A stretch of DNA of 64,000 nt from Ceratopteris richardii (taxonomy: Eukaryota > Streptophyta > Polypodiopsida > Polypodiales > Pteridaceae), in contig CM035444.1 of NCBI GenBank assembly GCA_020310875.1, positions 15,501,317-15,565,316 of the forward strand. The letters are read 5' to 3'. Positions 45,391 to 57,312 of this stretch are shown here, in pieces (within the stretch, counting starts at the first letter, position 1; every line of letters starts with the position of its first letter). The notes under the pieces were generated by a model, which saw only the letters and a program-made list of their open reading frames with translations, ran no database searches and was not told the origin of the DNA. A program made the position numbers and the translations under genes.

Positions 45391-45424
45391 TCATCTCGTG
45401 AGTGGTCTTTGGTAGGTGACACAC

Positions 45425-45830
45425 TTGCAAATGTATATATACATAAACACAAGCACATACACACACATATGCATACACATACACACACATATGCATACAC
45501 ATACATATATACACAAACATAAACACACATATACACTCACATGCATACATACACTTACATGCATACATACATATACACACATACACATACACATATAGAT
45601 ACTTACACATACATACACACACATAGACATACACATGCACATGCACATATAGATACTTACACATGCATACACACACATAGACACGCATATACATATACAC
45701 ATACACATACACACATACCCACACATACACACATAGACACACGTACATTCACATGCATACATACACACACATGCGTACACATGCATATGCATACATACAT
45801 ACACACATGCATACACGTTCAGAATTGCAA
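45425..45830. repeat. ACACATAC repeat tract
   Basis: About 400 bp of 'acacatacac' and 'catgcatacatac' units. A 70-bp segment containing 'acatatagatacttacacat' recurs at 45592 and 45647. No gene. Confidence 0.9.
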
Positions 45831-45879
45831 TGCAAGTAGATTTTGTCACAATGTTCATGTACACAAATGCTTGTAAACC

Positions 45880-46561
45880 AACAATTATACTTCCTTATCT
45901 ATGATAGATCAACAAGTCTTCTCTAGACGAAATGACCCGCATAATCCATTGTGTGGTGGTGGGTGGGTATCGGTACATTTCTCCATGAAATGTCTTGTTC
46001 GCTCGCACCTCAAAGTTTGAGGGGCTCCACCCTATGTAAAGACACCCTAGCACATGGCTCTCTTTGAATGGTTGGAGAGTGATCTCTTGAGAGACTTCAA
46101 GAGCTCACTCTCCAAACATTCACAGAGAGTCTGTTGAAGTCTTTTCTCCTTGAAAATAGGTGGAAAAAGCTTTCCAGAGTTGGTAGGATAGATGGGGTAA
46201 CAAGATCCAAGAGCTTGCTTGAATTGGTTCTTGAGAACTAGATCAGAAAAGCTCTCATAAAAGTTGAATTATGTCTTGTGTTCTTCACATAGGCAAAGAT
46301 ATGGAGTTCTAGAGAGTCGCTTTTGTGCTTCAAAATTATGGGATCATGTACGTTGAGCAGGTATCCCATAAATGATCAAAAAATGATTAATGGATGCCTA
46401 TAAGAGAAAGAGTAGAGATCTTTATCTCTCAACAAGCCAGAAGGAACATAGGCACCTCATAATAGCCTTCTGTAAATCTTAGTGTGCATGCTCTCTAGGG
46501 AGCTCCTCTTTGCCTTGATGATATGCTCCTTAAGGGGAGGTTATGTCCTATGTGACCTTTT
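45880..46561. other. No gene; contains a long hairpin
   Basis: Unassigned sequence upstream of the gypsy LTR. It carries an imperfect inverted repeat at 46056-46128 with arms of about 35 nt and a 3-nt loop (centre near 46093; 'ggagagtga.ctcttgag' against 'cttcaagagctcactctcc'). Confidence 0.7.
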
Positions 46562-47158
46562 GTTGGCACTCAAGGTCAATCACAAGGTGTGGGAACACGT
46601 CAATGAAGTGGACACACAAGAAGAGGGAGCATGTAGGAAGCTCCAAGAAGTATATGTCAAATTTCCATAAGAAACCCTATACAAACAATGATTTTGATCA
46701 ATAAAAACCATTATAAATACCATTTCACATCCTTGCAACTCCATTTTGTTCAAGCCAAGGAGTCCTTGAGCTTGAGGAGCATAAATAGAACTCATGTTTC
46801 CAATTTCATAATTTTTAGAGCTAGTTTGAGCCCTCAAATAGCATCAGGAACTTAATTTTTAACTAGGCCACCCATTAAGTCTAAAACCAGCCAAAACTAG
46901 CCAAAAAACCATAAAAGGAGCTAGAGAGATCATTTTTTAGGTTAGCAAGTTAGAGAGAGGGCTTCTTGAATAGTCTAATCGAGTTATTGAGAATCAAAGC
47001 TTCCACTGTTCCTATCTTTATTATCTTACCTTGTGTGTGTGTGCATGTATGTGCTTGTCACTCACATTTGCTCGCCACAATTGCTCACGATCTTCATATC
47101 CTCCTCACATCTCCAAAGATTTACAAGTAAAGGAGGTGGTGCTCACATTTGGATTACA
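46562..47158 (+). repeat. Gypsy F 5' LTR
   Basis: 597 bp, TGTTGGCACTCAAGG...GATTACA, same family as 57313-57933. It is followed at 47167 by TGGTGTTGTTGAGGAG, a decayed form of the tRNA-Asp primer site TGGCGCCGTTGCCGGGGA, with several C-to-T changes at CpG positions. Confidence 0.88.
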
Positions 47159-47184
47159 CCAAATTTTGGTGTTGTTGAGGAGCG

Positions 47185-48290
47185 TTGCTCAAGGACGAGC
47201 GTTGTGATGATAAGATTGTAGATTTGCAATGTTGGAAGTTAAAAGATAGTAATTTTTTGTTAATTTTCTGATTTTTTTTCTCCATCTTCATCATCATCGC
47301 AATTGTCTCACAACTTCACAATTGTCTGACTCTCACAAAATTATGATTCTCGGGTTTTCACAACATCACAATTCTCTAGTTTTTGCAACATCAGGATTGT
47401 CTCACAACATCGTGATTGTTTGGCTTTCACAAAATCACAATTCTATGCTTGTCTCAACATTGCGATTTTCTCATAACATTGTGATTTTCTCATAACATCA
47501 CGATTTTCTCATAGAAATTGGAATTCTCTTAGACAATCATGACATTTTCACACAATCATGGCTCATGATTGTGGCTTTCTCAACATTGCAATTTTCTCAT
47601 AACATCACGATTTTCTCATAACATTGGAATTCTCTTAGACAATCATGACATTTTCACACAATCGTGGCTCCAAAGGATTGTAGCACAAATAAACAAGGGG
47701 GAAAATGGGTCTTTAAAAAATGTGTGAATCATAATCACCTATCAAATAAATTAAAGTTAAAGCTTGATTTAAACTTGGGACTTTTACAGGTCCATTAAGA
47801 GCCATTCAAGGGTGTCAAGAGAAACATAAGGTGTAGAACAAAACAGGGCTTGGGGAGCATGCTTACTGGACATCAAAACACTTTTTGGAGCACCAAAAAA
47901 TATACTATAAAATGATTGAGGTTGGAAGAGCTCTCAACCCCCTCAATCAATTTATAGTATAGGCTAGGTGTGATTAGTGGCACTCATTAATTAGGGTGAT
48001 GCTAGGCATGAATCAAGTCCAAGAAAAACTTATTACTCATGTTCAAGCATAGCTTAGACAATCTTGCTACAAACCCTCAGGAAAACAATAGAAACTAAAG
48101 GATCAGAATTCGTGTGGAGATAAAAAGTTAAGTTTTCATAACCACGTGAATTAGTGGACTAGAAGTGATAATCAAAGTAAAATATAAAAAGGACAAGTGG
48201 TTGATACAAAGGAACACAACAAAGTGATTGTACTTGGAAAAATTGGGTTAATCGATAAGGCTTATAAACATTAGATTAGGCAAACATCTA
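47185..48290 (+). other. Gypsy F leader with tandem repeats
   Basis: Between the primer site and gag. It contains many 'CACAATTCTC'/'CACGATTTTCTCATAACAT' units. A roughly 95-bp segment ('attggaattctcttagacaa' through 'catgacattttcacacaatc') is repeated at about 47510-47560 and 47620-47670. No ORF. Confidence 0.7.
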
Positions 48291-48299
48291 GGCCAAGAT

Positions 48300-50000
48300 A
48301 GACAAAGCATCAAATCGTTTGAGGCTAGTGTCAATCAAACAGCTAGGTTGTGGGCCCAACAACTCAATGACTATCCCTATGTGCCGAGTTTAGAAACTAG
48401 TGACTTGGAAATGTCATATAGTATGGAGAAGCCTACTGACGATTCTCATATTGCATACCTAGAAAAATGAGAGGTGCCATATAAGACTCAATTGGAATAT
48501 ATTAGGACCAATGGATTAGGTGCTCCTATCTATGAGGATGGTTTGAGAAGGTAAGTTGTCCAACTTAGGAATCCGGATCAGCCTGTGGGATTTGAATACC
48601 ATGTTGTCAAGTTTAAAGAAGGCTTAAACATTGATAAAGAGGGAACCATGTACATGGTCACAAGCTTATCGGATAGAACATATGAGTTTGGAGTTTTCAT
48701 TCTTGAGATGGAAATGGAAGACCTAGAGCCAAGAAACCTAGAAGGAGAACCTATCATGCCTAGAGGTAAATCCATCTTAACTAGAGTGATCAACCCAGAG
48801 TGGATCCCCCAAGACAATAAGAGCATAGAGTTATTCTTGAATAGGAACACTAATGAGGCATTTTGGAGGTTTAAACTCCAAAAACCTAATGCAATTGGAT
48901 CACTCACCATTTATGATTTTAAGGACTTAGAGACACTAGGAAAGGTTGTCTATTTAGATAACACTTCAAAGAGGATGTTCTTAGTTATGGAGCAAGGTAG
49001 GCATGCCTACACCTATAAGGGCAAATGGATCTTCCCTCTACCAAGATGGAATGTTTCCCATGGTCTCCAAGGAGCAAGATCATCCCAAGCTCATGGAACC
49101 CAAAGAGATAGATCTAGAGAGAGACTCGAAGTGAGTTTTTCCAACATTGTAGGAAGAGACAAATTAGGAATGGAGATAGATAGGATAGATCAGTATAGGC
49201 ATAGAGACCCAAGAATTCAAAGAGGTGCATATGAATTTCCTTTGTCGAGATGCAAAGGACATCCCAAGATCTTAAGGCCTAAGCAGTTGGTTAAGTCCAT
49301 GAAAACTTACTTTGATGGTACAAGAGATCCATATGATCATGTAGTAGAGTCTAGATGAGTATTTAGAGCTGAACAAGTTGATGACATGCTCAATCAATAT
49401 AACGATTTTTCTCTCACTCTCAAGAACATAGCCTTGACTTGGTTTCCACCATTACACCAAAGGCAATATAGAAACATAGACCAATTATTGGAAGCCTTTG
49501 TAATTGATTTCTCCAAGAATGGCATCCGATTGAATACCTCATCCCTTATTCATAGCTTAAAGAAAACTCCTCAAGATATAGTTAGGCATGCAGGTAGATG
49601 ATTTAGACAATATCCAGAGAGATGCCCTATTCTTGAGCTACCCACATTAGTCAAACAAGTGGCTTTATTTCTAGATGTTAAGTGCCAAATTAAGATCTTA
49701 AATGTACCTAAAGGAACCTAGAACCATAGAGTAGTGTGTGCACATGTGCATAGACATAGAGGACCTAGGTGATGAAATTGAGCTCTCAGAAATCTATAAA
49801 GATTGTTATGATTCTACAATTTTCATTTCCAAGCCATCCACCTCCATCAAAGAATGGTCAAAGAAGGTATCTCAAAAGCTAGGAGTCTCGAGCCAACATA
49901 CACCTAGAATGTTCTTGATGAATTGATGCAATACATCTAGAGGAGACCACATGACTAATGTTTTCCCAATCATGGCTCAACCTCAAGGAAACCTTAGCAG
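48300..50000 (+). pseudogene. Gypsy F gag, N-terminal and core
   Basis: Same protein as 58956-60671. 48585-49358 is an open 257-codon part with 'GTMYMVTSLSDRTYEFG', 'NPEWIPQDNKSIELFLNR' and an Arg-rich linker. 49300-49620 is the capsid core ('SMKTYFDGTRDPYDHV', 'NIALTWFPPLHQRQ', 'LLEAFVIDFSKNG'). Stops at 48469, 48553, 49356 and 49600 break the frame. The conserved N-terminal domain is not one I can name. The first knuckle region near 49930 has lost its first cysteine pair. Confidence 0.85.
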
Positions 50001-50499
50001 CCAATACTACACAATAGAGAGAAAATACACGAACCACATGGCTAAAGATTTTTGCTATAATAGGCAGGCCATTAGAAAAACTTTTCAGCAACCTTACCAA
50101 TAGGGTAGGTATCAAAACCAATATGAATATTATTACAGCCCAGAATAGCAATATAAACCTCAATACCAATAGCAATACCAAGAACCATATAGGCCATAAT
50201 CATTCCTAGGAGACCAACCGCCACCTCTTGGTAATATGATTCCAGTTAAGTATGCAGTGGTAGAGGAGAACCCTAAATGAGCATTGATGTTGATGACCCT
50301 GTCGGTCTCAAAAAATGAATCTCATGCTCAGAGATCTGACTACACCCATGAACATAGTCCATGAGCTTATTACATAGACTCACTCGAGCATAGTGAGACT
50401 TATCTGTATCAATGTGAGGCACTACCTATGGAACCAAATTGGGAGCCAGAATACTCCAATCTCATGTATCACAGGCCACAATTGAGACGAATGAGACCA

Positions 50500-52183
50500 T
50501 AATCCCTTAGAGGACCATTTTTTAGATGTCACCACGACCATTTCATTCATGAATGTCCCTGCCCAATAGCTCTATGACAAGGATAGACTATCATAATACA
50601 AGGCTTTTGTCCTGAGTGTAGCAAAGAACATCTCCTAAGATATTGTCCAAGGAACACCTCTAGTAAGCCCAAGGTTACACCAATCAATATGGTAGGCTTA
50701 GTGGTGGATTCAATTTCAAGTAGCTTTAACATGGCTCCTATATAGGCAATCACTAGGGCACAAGATTTACAACAAGCTAAACCAGCACAACAATCAAAGT
50801 CAAGTGAATCAGGAGAGGCTAGTAAGAGGAAAACAAGAACCTAGAAGGATACCAAGGAGAAAGCCAATCATAACTGGGCTAGAAAGTTATCCAAACTACA
50901 AGAAATCTTGAGAGATTCAAAAATAAAAATTGCAAACATTACATCTCAAAAATACTCGCATGCCAAAAATCCATCCACTCCACTTCATCCCACCCCACCA
51001 CTCATTGCGAATAGACCTCAACTAGGGTGTGCTCTTGTACATCCAACCCCAAAAGGTTTGGACATGATGTTGAAGGCCTACCAGGCTTGATTTCAAGAAG
51101 GGCCAATAGCTCCAAACCTAGACAAGAGTTACCCTAGAGTAGATTTAGAGGTTGAACGGACAAAACTTTGCATAAAAATGGTAGAACTAGCTAAGGCTAT
51201 GCTCAAGGCCAATCAATTGGTCAATCAAGCAAATTCTATCAAATGAGGTTTGCATTTTCAGGGCCTACTAGAAAGACTAGAGTATTTGGTAAACAACCCG
51301 TAGGTTTCTTTACCTCAACAGGCTGAACTAGTTGTTGAAAGAGAAAGCTCACCTTCAACGAAAGTATATGTTCTTGATTCCATGAACATTGGAACACCTC
51401 GTTCAATTCAACAATACTCTCAAGAGTTATTGTAGGAAATACAAGAAGAGAAATGGGCCAAGGAGAAGGGTAATCCACCTCCTATACTTGAAATTGATGA
51501 ACTTCATGATCAATTTCCCCAAGAAATTCCATCTATTTATGGAGACCAAGGAAAGCAACAAGAAGAACAAAGATTAGATTTTGAATCTAATTCTTTAGGG
51601 CGATTGCAACCATGTCCTTGTGGAAGCAATCGGGTAGACGTGCATTAAGATCAACTAGAATGAATCTTAAAATAGTCCAACTCCTTGTAATTGCAACACT
51701 TAGGGGTCACAAACAAGGTCAATATGAAGAATTATACCTTCGGAGATGTACCACCCCTACAGTGGAATCCTATCCACAAGGTGCAACAAGATTCAATCTC
51801 TATGCATTCTGTAAGTTCTTCTGATCTGTATTGGATGCATGAAGATACTCACTTGTGGATGTGCAAGCTTGTAGAAGAAGAGGAAAGATGCCTAAAAGCC
51901 AGAGAAGAAGGAACTTCTCAAAGATCCAGACCGGTTAGAGACCCAGTATACACACTAATGATCTTTCCAGATGAGGAATTTGAGCCTCGTGGTTAGGTAG
52001 AAACCTTAGCCACCATGGACATCACTGTCAATGAAGAACACTGAATGCCTCATTGTGATGAGGAGGGTTATGATATCTCTTTATTCATGTGTGAACCCTT
52101 GCTAGAGGAGTGTGACTCTAATGAGGTCACTGAGAAGAAGAAGAGGACGGTGATGATCTAGAGCCCATTGTGATGGATATTTG
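50500..52183 (+). pseudogene. Gypsy F nucleocapsid and protease region, deleted
   Basis: The two knuckles near 50520-50660 survive in damaged form ('FRCHHDHFIHECP' and 'CPECSKEHLLRYCP'). The Ser/Lys/Pro-rich linker follows to 51090. Compared with 62260-62640, about 375 bp are missing at about 51600, removing the protease catalytic D-S-G. Homology to element G stops at 52183. Confidence 0.8.
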
Positions 52184-53450
52184 CTTTGACGAAAGAGGAA
52201 TTGGATAGACTATTAAAAGTTGGATTTATTGTCCTTGTGGAGCATGCTAAATGGATTTCACCCATAGTGATAGTCCCTAAAAAGAACAAACACTTACGGA
52301 TATGTGTTGACTACTGGAAATTGAATGCCCCTACGATGCTTGACCCTTTTCCATTTCCATTCTTGGATAGTATATTGGACGGTGTAGCTGGCTGAGAGAT
52401 GTACTCATTTCTAGATGGTTATAGTGGGTACAATCACGTTCAAATGGTTGAAGTAGATATTCCTAAAACTGTTTTTATCACTAATTAAGGAGTGTATGCA
52501 TGTACTATTATGTGGTTTGGCAAAACGCACCTATCACTTTCTAGTGTTGTATGCAGGAGATATTCTCACCTTACGTAACGAGTTTCATGAGAGTGTACTT
52601 GGATGACTTCTCCCTGTTTGGTGCAACTTTTGCACATTTACACCATCTCTGGTGCTGCTTTTTAAAATGTAGAGAATACTATCTCTATTTGAACCCTAAC
52701 AAGTCTATTTTTTTTGGTATTATTGGGCCACATTATCTCTAAGCAAGGCATTCAAGTAGACCCAGATATAGTCCAAGTGATTTTAGATGCACCTCCACTG
52801 AAGACACCTAAAGAAGTCATGTGTTTCTTGGGCCAGATCCACTGGCATGGCTGCCATCTCAGGTGGCTGGCTCCCTTAACTATTCCATTCAGCCAGTTGA
52901 CTATGATGTCATCCAGCCAATTTTGCTGGATTCATGAATGCCAGTTGAGCTTTGAATGCCTCAAAACCCTCCTCATGCAGGATCTGATCATGCAAGCCCC
53001 CAATTGGTGGTTGTCATTCCATGTTTCTGTTGATGCATCTGACATTCCCATTGGAAGTGTATTAATGCAACAACAAAACAAATGGTAGATACCTCTTTAT
53101 TGTGCTAGCTATCGTCCAGCTGAACATAATTCCTCAATAATTGAGCATAATTATGCTTCAACTGAACATAATTACTTGGTAACTGAGAAGGAATGTTTGA
53201 GGTTAATATACTCCATTAAACCGTTTAGTCATTTTTTACTTGGCCATAAATTTACTTTTCATGTTGATCATGCTGCTCTTGTCTACCTTGTCCGCGAGCA
53301 GCATCTGGGTGGATGCCTTGCTTGTTGGGTACTCCTACTGTAGGAATTTGACTATGATGTAGTACAACGATTGGTCATGCCATTGTAGACATTCTCTCTA
53401 GACTTGATTCCAGTGAACCTCCAAGTGGGGTGGACTGGCTGAAAGTACTA
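52184..53450 (+). pseudogene. Gypsy family H reverse transcriptase and RNase H
   Basis: RT with 'IVIVPKKNKHLRICVDYWKLN' and 'MYSFLDGYSGYNHVQM'. A damaged catalytic region follows near 52580-52610 (the plus strand retains codons for 'VYLDDFSLFG', so Y-L-D-D). Then 'GHIISKQGIQVDPD'. RNase H: 'FHVSVDASDIPIGSVL', 'TEKECLRLIYSIKPF', 'HVDHAALVYLV'. A 'STEHNY'-type duplication lies near 53110-53180. Wording differs clearly from the RT at 34366-35910 and 63830-64000, so this is a different gypsy family. Confidence 0.85.
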
Positions 53451-54006
53451 ATAAGACCTTACTTACCGTGCTGAAGAAACTAATTATTGAATGCCTAGAG
53501 CACTAGGATCAGCTTCTTCCTTTTATTCTTTGGGTTGATCAAAGTAGAGATAAAGTATCTATTGGGTGTACACCATTCAAATTAGCTTATGGTTTGGAAG
53601 CTATCGCTCCCATGGAATTGGTTGTTCCCAGGTTACGAGTGTCTATTGATAAGAAGTTATTGTTGGCTAATTCGTTATCTATACGTCTTGATGCCTTGCG
53701 TTTGTTAGATGAGCAAAGATGGAAAGTTTTTTGTTGATGCTAGAAGTTCAGATTTGGCAGGTCAAGACTCATGATCATTTTTTGTGCACTCCTATTTTCA
53801 AAGTTGTCCAATTGGTTTTATTCTATAATTCTAAAGCTAATCGAGCTATAGCAAAGTTTAATCTTAAGTGGTTTGGTCCTTACAACATCTCGACACAACT
53901 GGCTCCAGCCACTTTCCAGTTAGCTACACTTACTAGAGTGGTTCTCCTTAACCCAATAGATGGCTCTAAGTTATCCCACTATTGCCCACCCTCCACGACC
54001 ACATGA
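53451..54006 (+). pseudogene. Gypsy family H integrase C-terminal part
   Basis: After RNase H the sequence passes within about 50 bp into the post-core integrase region ('LPFILWVDQSRDKVSIG', 'TPFKLAYGLEAIAPMELV'). The zinc domain and the DDE catalytic core are deleted. The C-terminal part to about 54000 continues in several frames. It is the same family as 19464-19739. Confidence 0.82.
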
Positions 54007-54297
54007 AGTTGCATCACTTCAATTGTTTGTTTCCAATATATTCTAGTTTCGTGTATTACCCATTTCAGTCATCATTCTAGAGCCCACTGTAATCTCATCA
54101 CACCTATTTCGATTGGTTTTCGATTGACCAAGTTGACTGTAATATATTTTTTGTTCTTTTCCTTTTGACAGTTTAATTGTTGCATCACTGCTTTTTGCAC
54201 CACCCATCCATGTTTTGTGTTTTATTAGGGTGCGATATACTTTATGATTAAAGGACGTCCAGGTATTAGCATTGTTGCTCACTTTCATGATTAAGTT

Positions 54298-54927
54298 GTG
54301 TGCTGCTCGTTACACCATGTCTACTTAAACTGTGTTTTTTTGCTTTATATCTTTTATTGTGTTTGTCATATGTGCTTGTTGTCTGCTCTATGCAAACTAT
54401 GTGTATTCTCTATGCTTACCGAGTGTGTTTGTGCATGCATTCCTGTTACGGCTATGGAACCTCTTCCTCGTGTCAATACCTTTAGTACTGGCATTCCTGA
54501 TGAGCTCGCCGAGTACCTGCGTGTACGTGGCTTCCTCAACTTCACTGAGCTATCGTGGCATACTCTGTCGGCACATCCCTTAGCCATCATCTTGGCATGT
54601 GCAATTGGCACATTCCTTGCCATCAACATTGCCTGGCTGATTGTGTTCCCCTCTTTCACCGTTCACATCACTCTTGACACTGTGGTCTCCAACTTCTTCA
54701 TGGCAAATGAAGGTCGGAGCGAAATCACCCAATTACCTATTGCAACTATGAATCAACTCTTTCCGCATAAGTCATCTAATGAATATGCAATCATGTGCCG
54801 TCATGCCCCTGAGTGCCATGCATTAAAGTTTATTGTGTCCATCGTCAATCTCCAAAAGAGAAATTATGGTATCTCCCGATCGATGTATTCCATTGTTGAT
54901 GTGGCTTCTCGTGAACCCATCAACTAG
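54298..54927 (+). CDS. Unknown post-integrase ORF with membrane segment (gypsy H)
   Basis: Open 209 codons. A start at the internal methionine 54451 ('MEPLPRVNTF') is more plausible than 54298, as the first 51 codons are a Cys/Leu/Val-rich lead. A hydrophobic stretch ('LAIILACAIGTFLAINIAWL', about codons 97-116) could be a membrane span. No retroelement domain is recognised. It occupies the place of an env-like gene, about 290 bp after integrase, and resembles 18808-19053 weakly. After a stop at 54925 similar coding density continues briefly. It could be a captured sequence instead. Confidence 0.5.
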   Translation: MCCSLHHVYLNCVFLLYIFYCVCHMCLLSALCKLCVFSMLTECVCACIPVTAMEPLPRVNTFSTGIPDELAEYLRVRGFLNFTELSWHTLSAHPLAIILACAIGTFLAINIAWLIVFPSFTVHITLDTVVSNFFMANEGRSEITQLPIATMNQLFPHKSSNEYAIMCRHAPECHALKFIVSIVNLQKRNYGISRSMYSIVDVASREPIN

Positions 54928-54959
54928 GCAATGTTTTTCTTTCATCGCATTCACAAGGA

Positions 54960-55493
54960 ATGCCAGATGGTTGTCAAACAATTGGCCAAGGGATAATTTC
55001 TCGCACTCGACTAATGCATATCCTTTCTTTTTTGGTCCCACCTTCGACTGCATCTATTCCTCTAGTCCCCCCCCTTCTCGATGCTGCAATCTCTTCTCAC
55101 ATGGACAATGATGACGATGATGATGAAGTTTTGCTCTACTTCCTGAAGAAATGCCAACATATGGTTACCACATCTTTTCTCGCTTCCAATGCTTCCTCTG
55201 CACCCCTTTCTACAGGTATCATTCTTACACCAAAAGATGTCTTGACCACCGTAACTGTGCACAAAGAAGTTACTACCAAAGGACCCATCAAGGATGTGGC
55301 TGAAGTCTTCCCCCCTTCTAGTTCCTCGACCAAGACACTGACCGCCTCTTCATTGCCCCCAATTTCTTCGGCAGCCCAGGAGATCATCACCACACTTATT
55401 GATGAACTCACCAACTACCTTGCTTCCCCACCACTGGATGTTCAGGAAGTCGCCATTGTAACCTGGATGGGTTTTTGCAGTCTTAATCTGTGA
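54960..55493 (+). CDS. Unknown Ser/Thr/Pro-rich ORF after 54298 ORF
   Basis: 177 codons, in another frame from the preceding ORF and probably its frameshifted continuation. It has an acidic run ('DNDDDDDEVLLYFLKK') near residue 48, then a Ser/Thr/Ala/Pro-rich part without a known domain. PIF/Harbinger-like sequence begins soon after its stop. I cannot assign a function. Confidence 0.4.
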   Translation: MPDGCQTIGQGIISRTRLMHILSFLVPPSTASIPLVPPLLDAAISSHMDNDDDDDEVLLYFLKKCQHMVTTSFLASNASSAPLSTGIILTPKDVLTTVTVHKEVTTKGPIKDVAEVFPPSSSSTKTLTASSLPPISSAAQEIITTLIDELTNYLASPPLDVQEVAIVTWMGFCSLNL

Positions 55494-55539
55494 CTTTCTA
55501 GAGACATTATCAACATATAGAAATCAAACCGTAATACAA

Positions 55540-56740
55540 ACATGGTTCCCCTTCATTGAAAGCATGGCATGAGCTATGAGTGTTTCGAAGATTATAAATG
55601 GTAGAAATGGTCATAGGCATAGGAAGGCATGGGCTTATCCACATCCATAAGGATTTCTTCAAAACTACCTCTTGATTAGTTATTGTGAGAATATGTTCAA
55701 GAGGCTTGTTAGGATGAGTAGGAACACCTTCCAGTATCTTTGTGGAAAGATTGCACTTCTTATGGAAAAGACGATCAACAATGTATCGAGTGCAGTACTT
55801 GTTCAACATAGACCAGCCATTGAGTGCTTGTTCAACATAGACCAGCCATTGCACTCAGTAAACTTGCCACATAATATGGACGTTTTATGCATTGCTGATA
55901 GCTTTGGGTGTGGAAAAGACATAGCTTGTGAAATTCATGTACACTCATTTTGTCAAGCAATATTCAAATTGGGACTTAGAGACACATACAATAGACAACC
56001 TTCAAGCTCCTAACTTGAAACCTTATCCCGTGAGTGTGACAAAAATAGAGATATTTCTTGTGTGGTGGTGAAATAGATGATTCTCATATTCCTATCATTG
56101 AACCAGAGAAAATAACGCAGACTACTTCAAAAGAGAGGGATTCCACTATATTTTACTAACAGTAAATGATAGTGCCAATCGTCTAACATGGAATTTATAA
56201 GTAGGACGGTCAAGCTCAATAAAAAAATGCTTCATTAAATTCAATTATAAGTGAATAACAAATTTTATTAGATAAGAAATTCTTTTTAAGTGGGTGATTG
56301 TCCATATGCTTTGAGATGTTCGGAAGTTTGTTTCTTTTGCTACAGGTTAAAAGACAAATATTTATCATCTAGTGAAGGTATATCAAAACCCAAATTTTAT
56401 GACGTACATCTAAGCTAAATCATATATATAATGGTCTGAGAAATTTGCTTGTAGGTATAGTAGATTTTTATGGTTCAAAAGAGCTTGGCTCTCAAGAAGA
56501 AGAGCAATTTTGTTATTCTCAATCATCTTATACTCTCCCAAACTTATACCCTTGTTTTCATCCTTCTTTTCAAATGACATCTCAAGGATTCCAACCCACC
56601 TTGAATGCCCCTAATCTCTTCAGCACTCCTCCCTTTCATCCCTCTCCAAACCATTCTCCAGTTGCCCTACCTACCTCTAACCCAAACACATTGGCAAGAC
56701 TCAAGATGCATGTGGTGAATTCCTCTTCATATAGGTGTTG
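55540..56740 (+). pseudogene. PIF/Harbinger transposase remnant and companion ORF
   Basis: 55672-56013 reads 'RMSRNTFQYLCGKI', 'RPAIECLF' and 'IADSFGCGKDIACEIHVHSF', the N-terminal order of a HARBI1-type (DDE_Tnp_4) transposase. After frameshifts, 'GGEIDDSHIPIIEP' (56064-56106) matches the first catalytic-aspartate motif. 'DYFKREGFHYILL' (56120-56158) and 'NDSAN' follow. The C-terminal catalytic part is absent. A 25-bp tandem duplication ('cttgttcaacatagaccagc', shown in part) occurs at 55799-55850. 56445-56741 is the companion proline/tyrosine-rich ORF also seen at 37255-38008. Confidence 0.7.
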
Positions 56741-56749
56741 AATGGCAGT

Positions 56750-57312
56750 TATGAATTGATGATGCCATCAATGATGTCAACAATTCAAAAAACAGCCTTC
56801 TAATGCTAGAATCAAGCAAGCAAACAATCAATATTAGGGTTTTGGCATGTTTGAACATGATAAAAATTATCTCCAAATTTTGAACCAATAATGAGATATA
56901 GAAAGTCACATGGAATTTGAGGTTAATGATGATTTCCCTTGTGTCCATGAAAATTCCCTCCTTTGATTGCCGTTTTCTAGTCGTGTGGTTTCTTTTACAT
57001 CCATATATGTAATTCTAATCAATGCATATAACCTCGGTCAATCGCTTGAGGCATTTCTTTTCTATATTTCCTTTCTATTAGAGGATTCCTTGTGATTGTA
57101 GGTTATTGTGATCCATCTCTTTTGGGGATTTATTTTCCCTTATTTTGAATTTAGAACTCAGTAAAGAAGGGCTATTTGGTATAGAATATCCCTAATCTAC
57201 TTCTTTCATGTTCTACTTTGCTTATTTCATTTACACCCATTTTATCTACTTTTGCACTCTGATTTTTTTTATCTTCCTTAAATTTTTTTATCTACTTCCA
57301 CTTATTACATAT
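56750..57312. other. No gene seen
   Basis: AT-rich sequence between the Harbinger remnant and the gypsy G LTR, without recognised domains or repeats. Confidence 0.5.

Noticed and set aside
45341..45876. ORFs of 111-157 codons on both strands
   Set aside because: They are simple-sequence translations of an ACACATAC tract.
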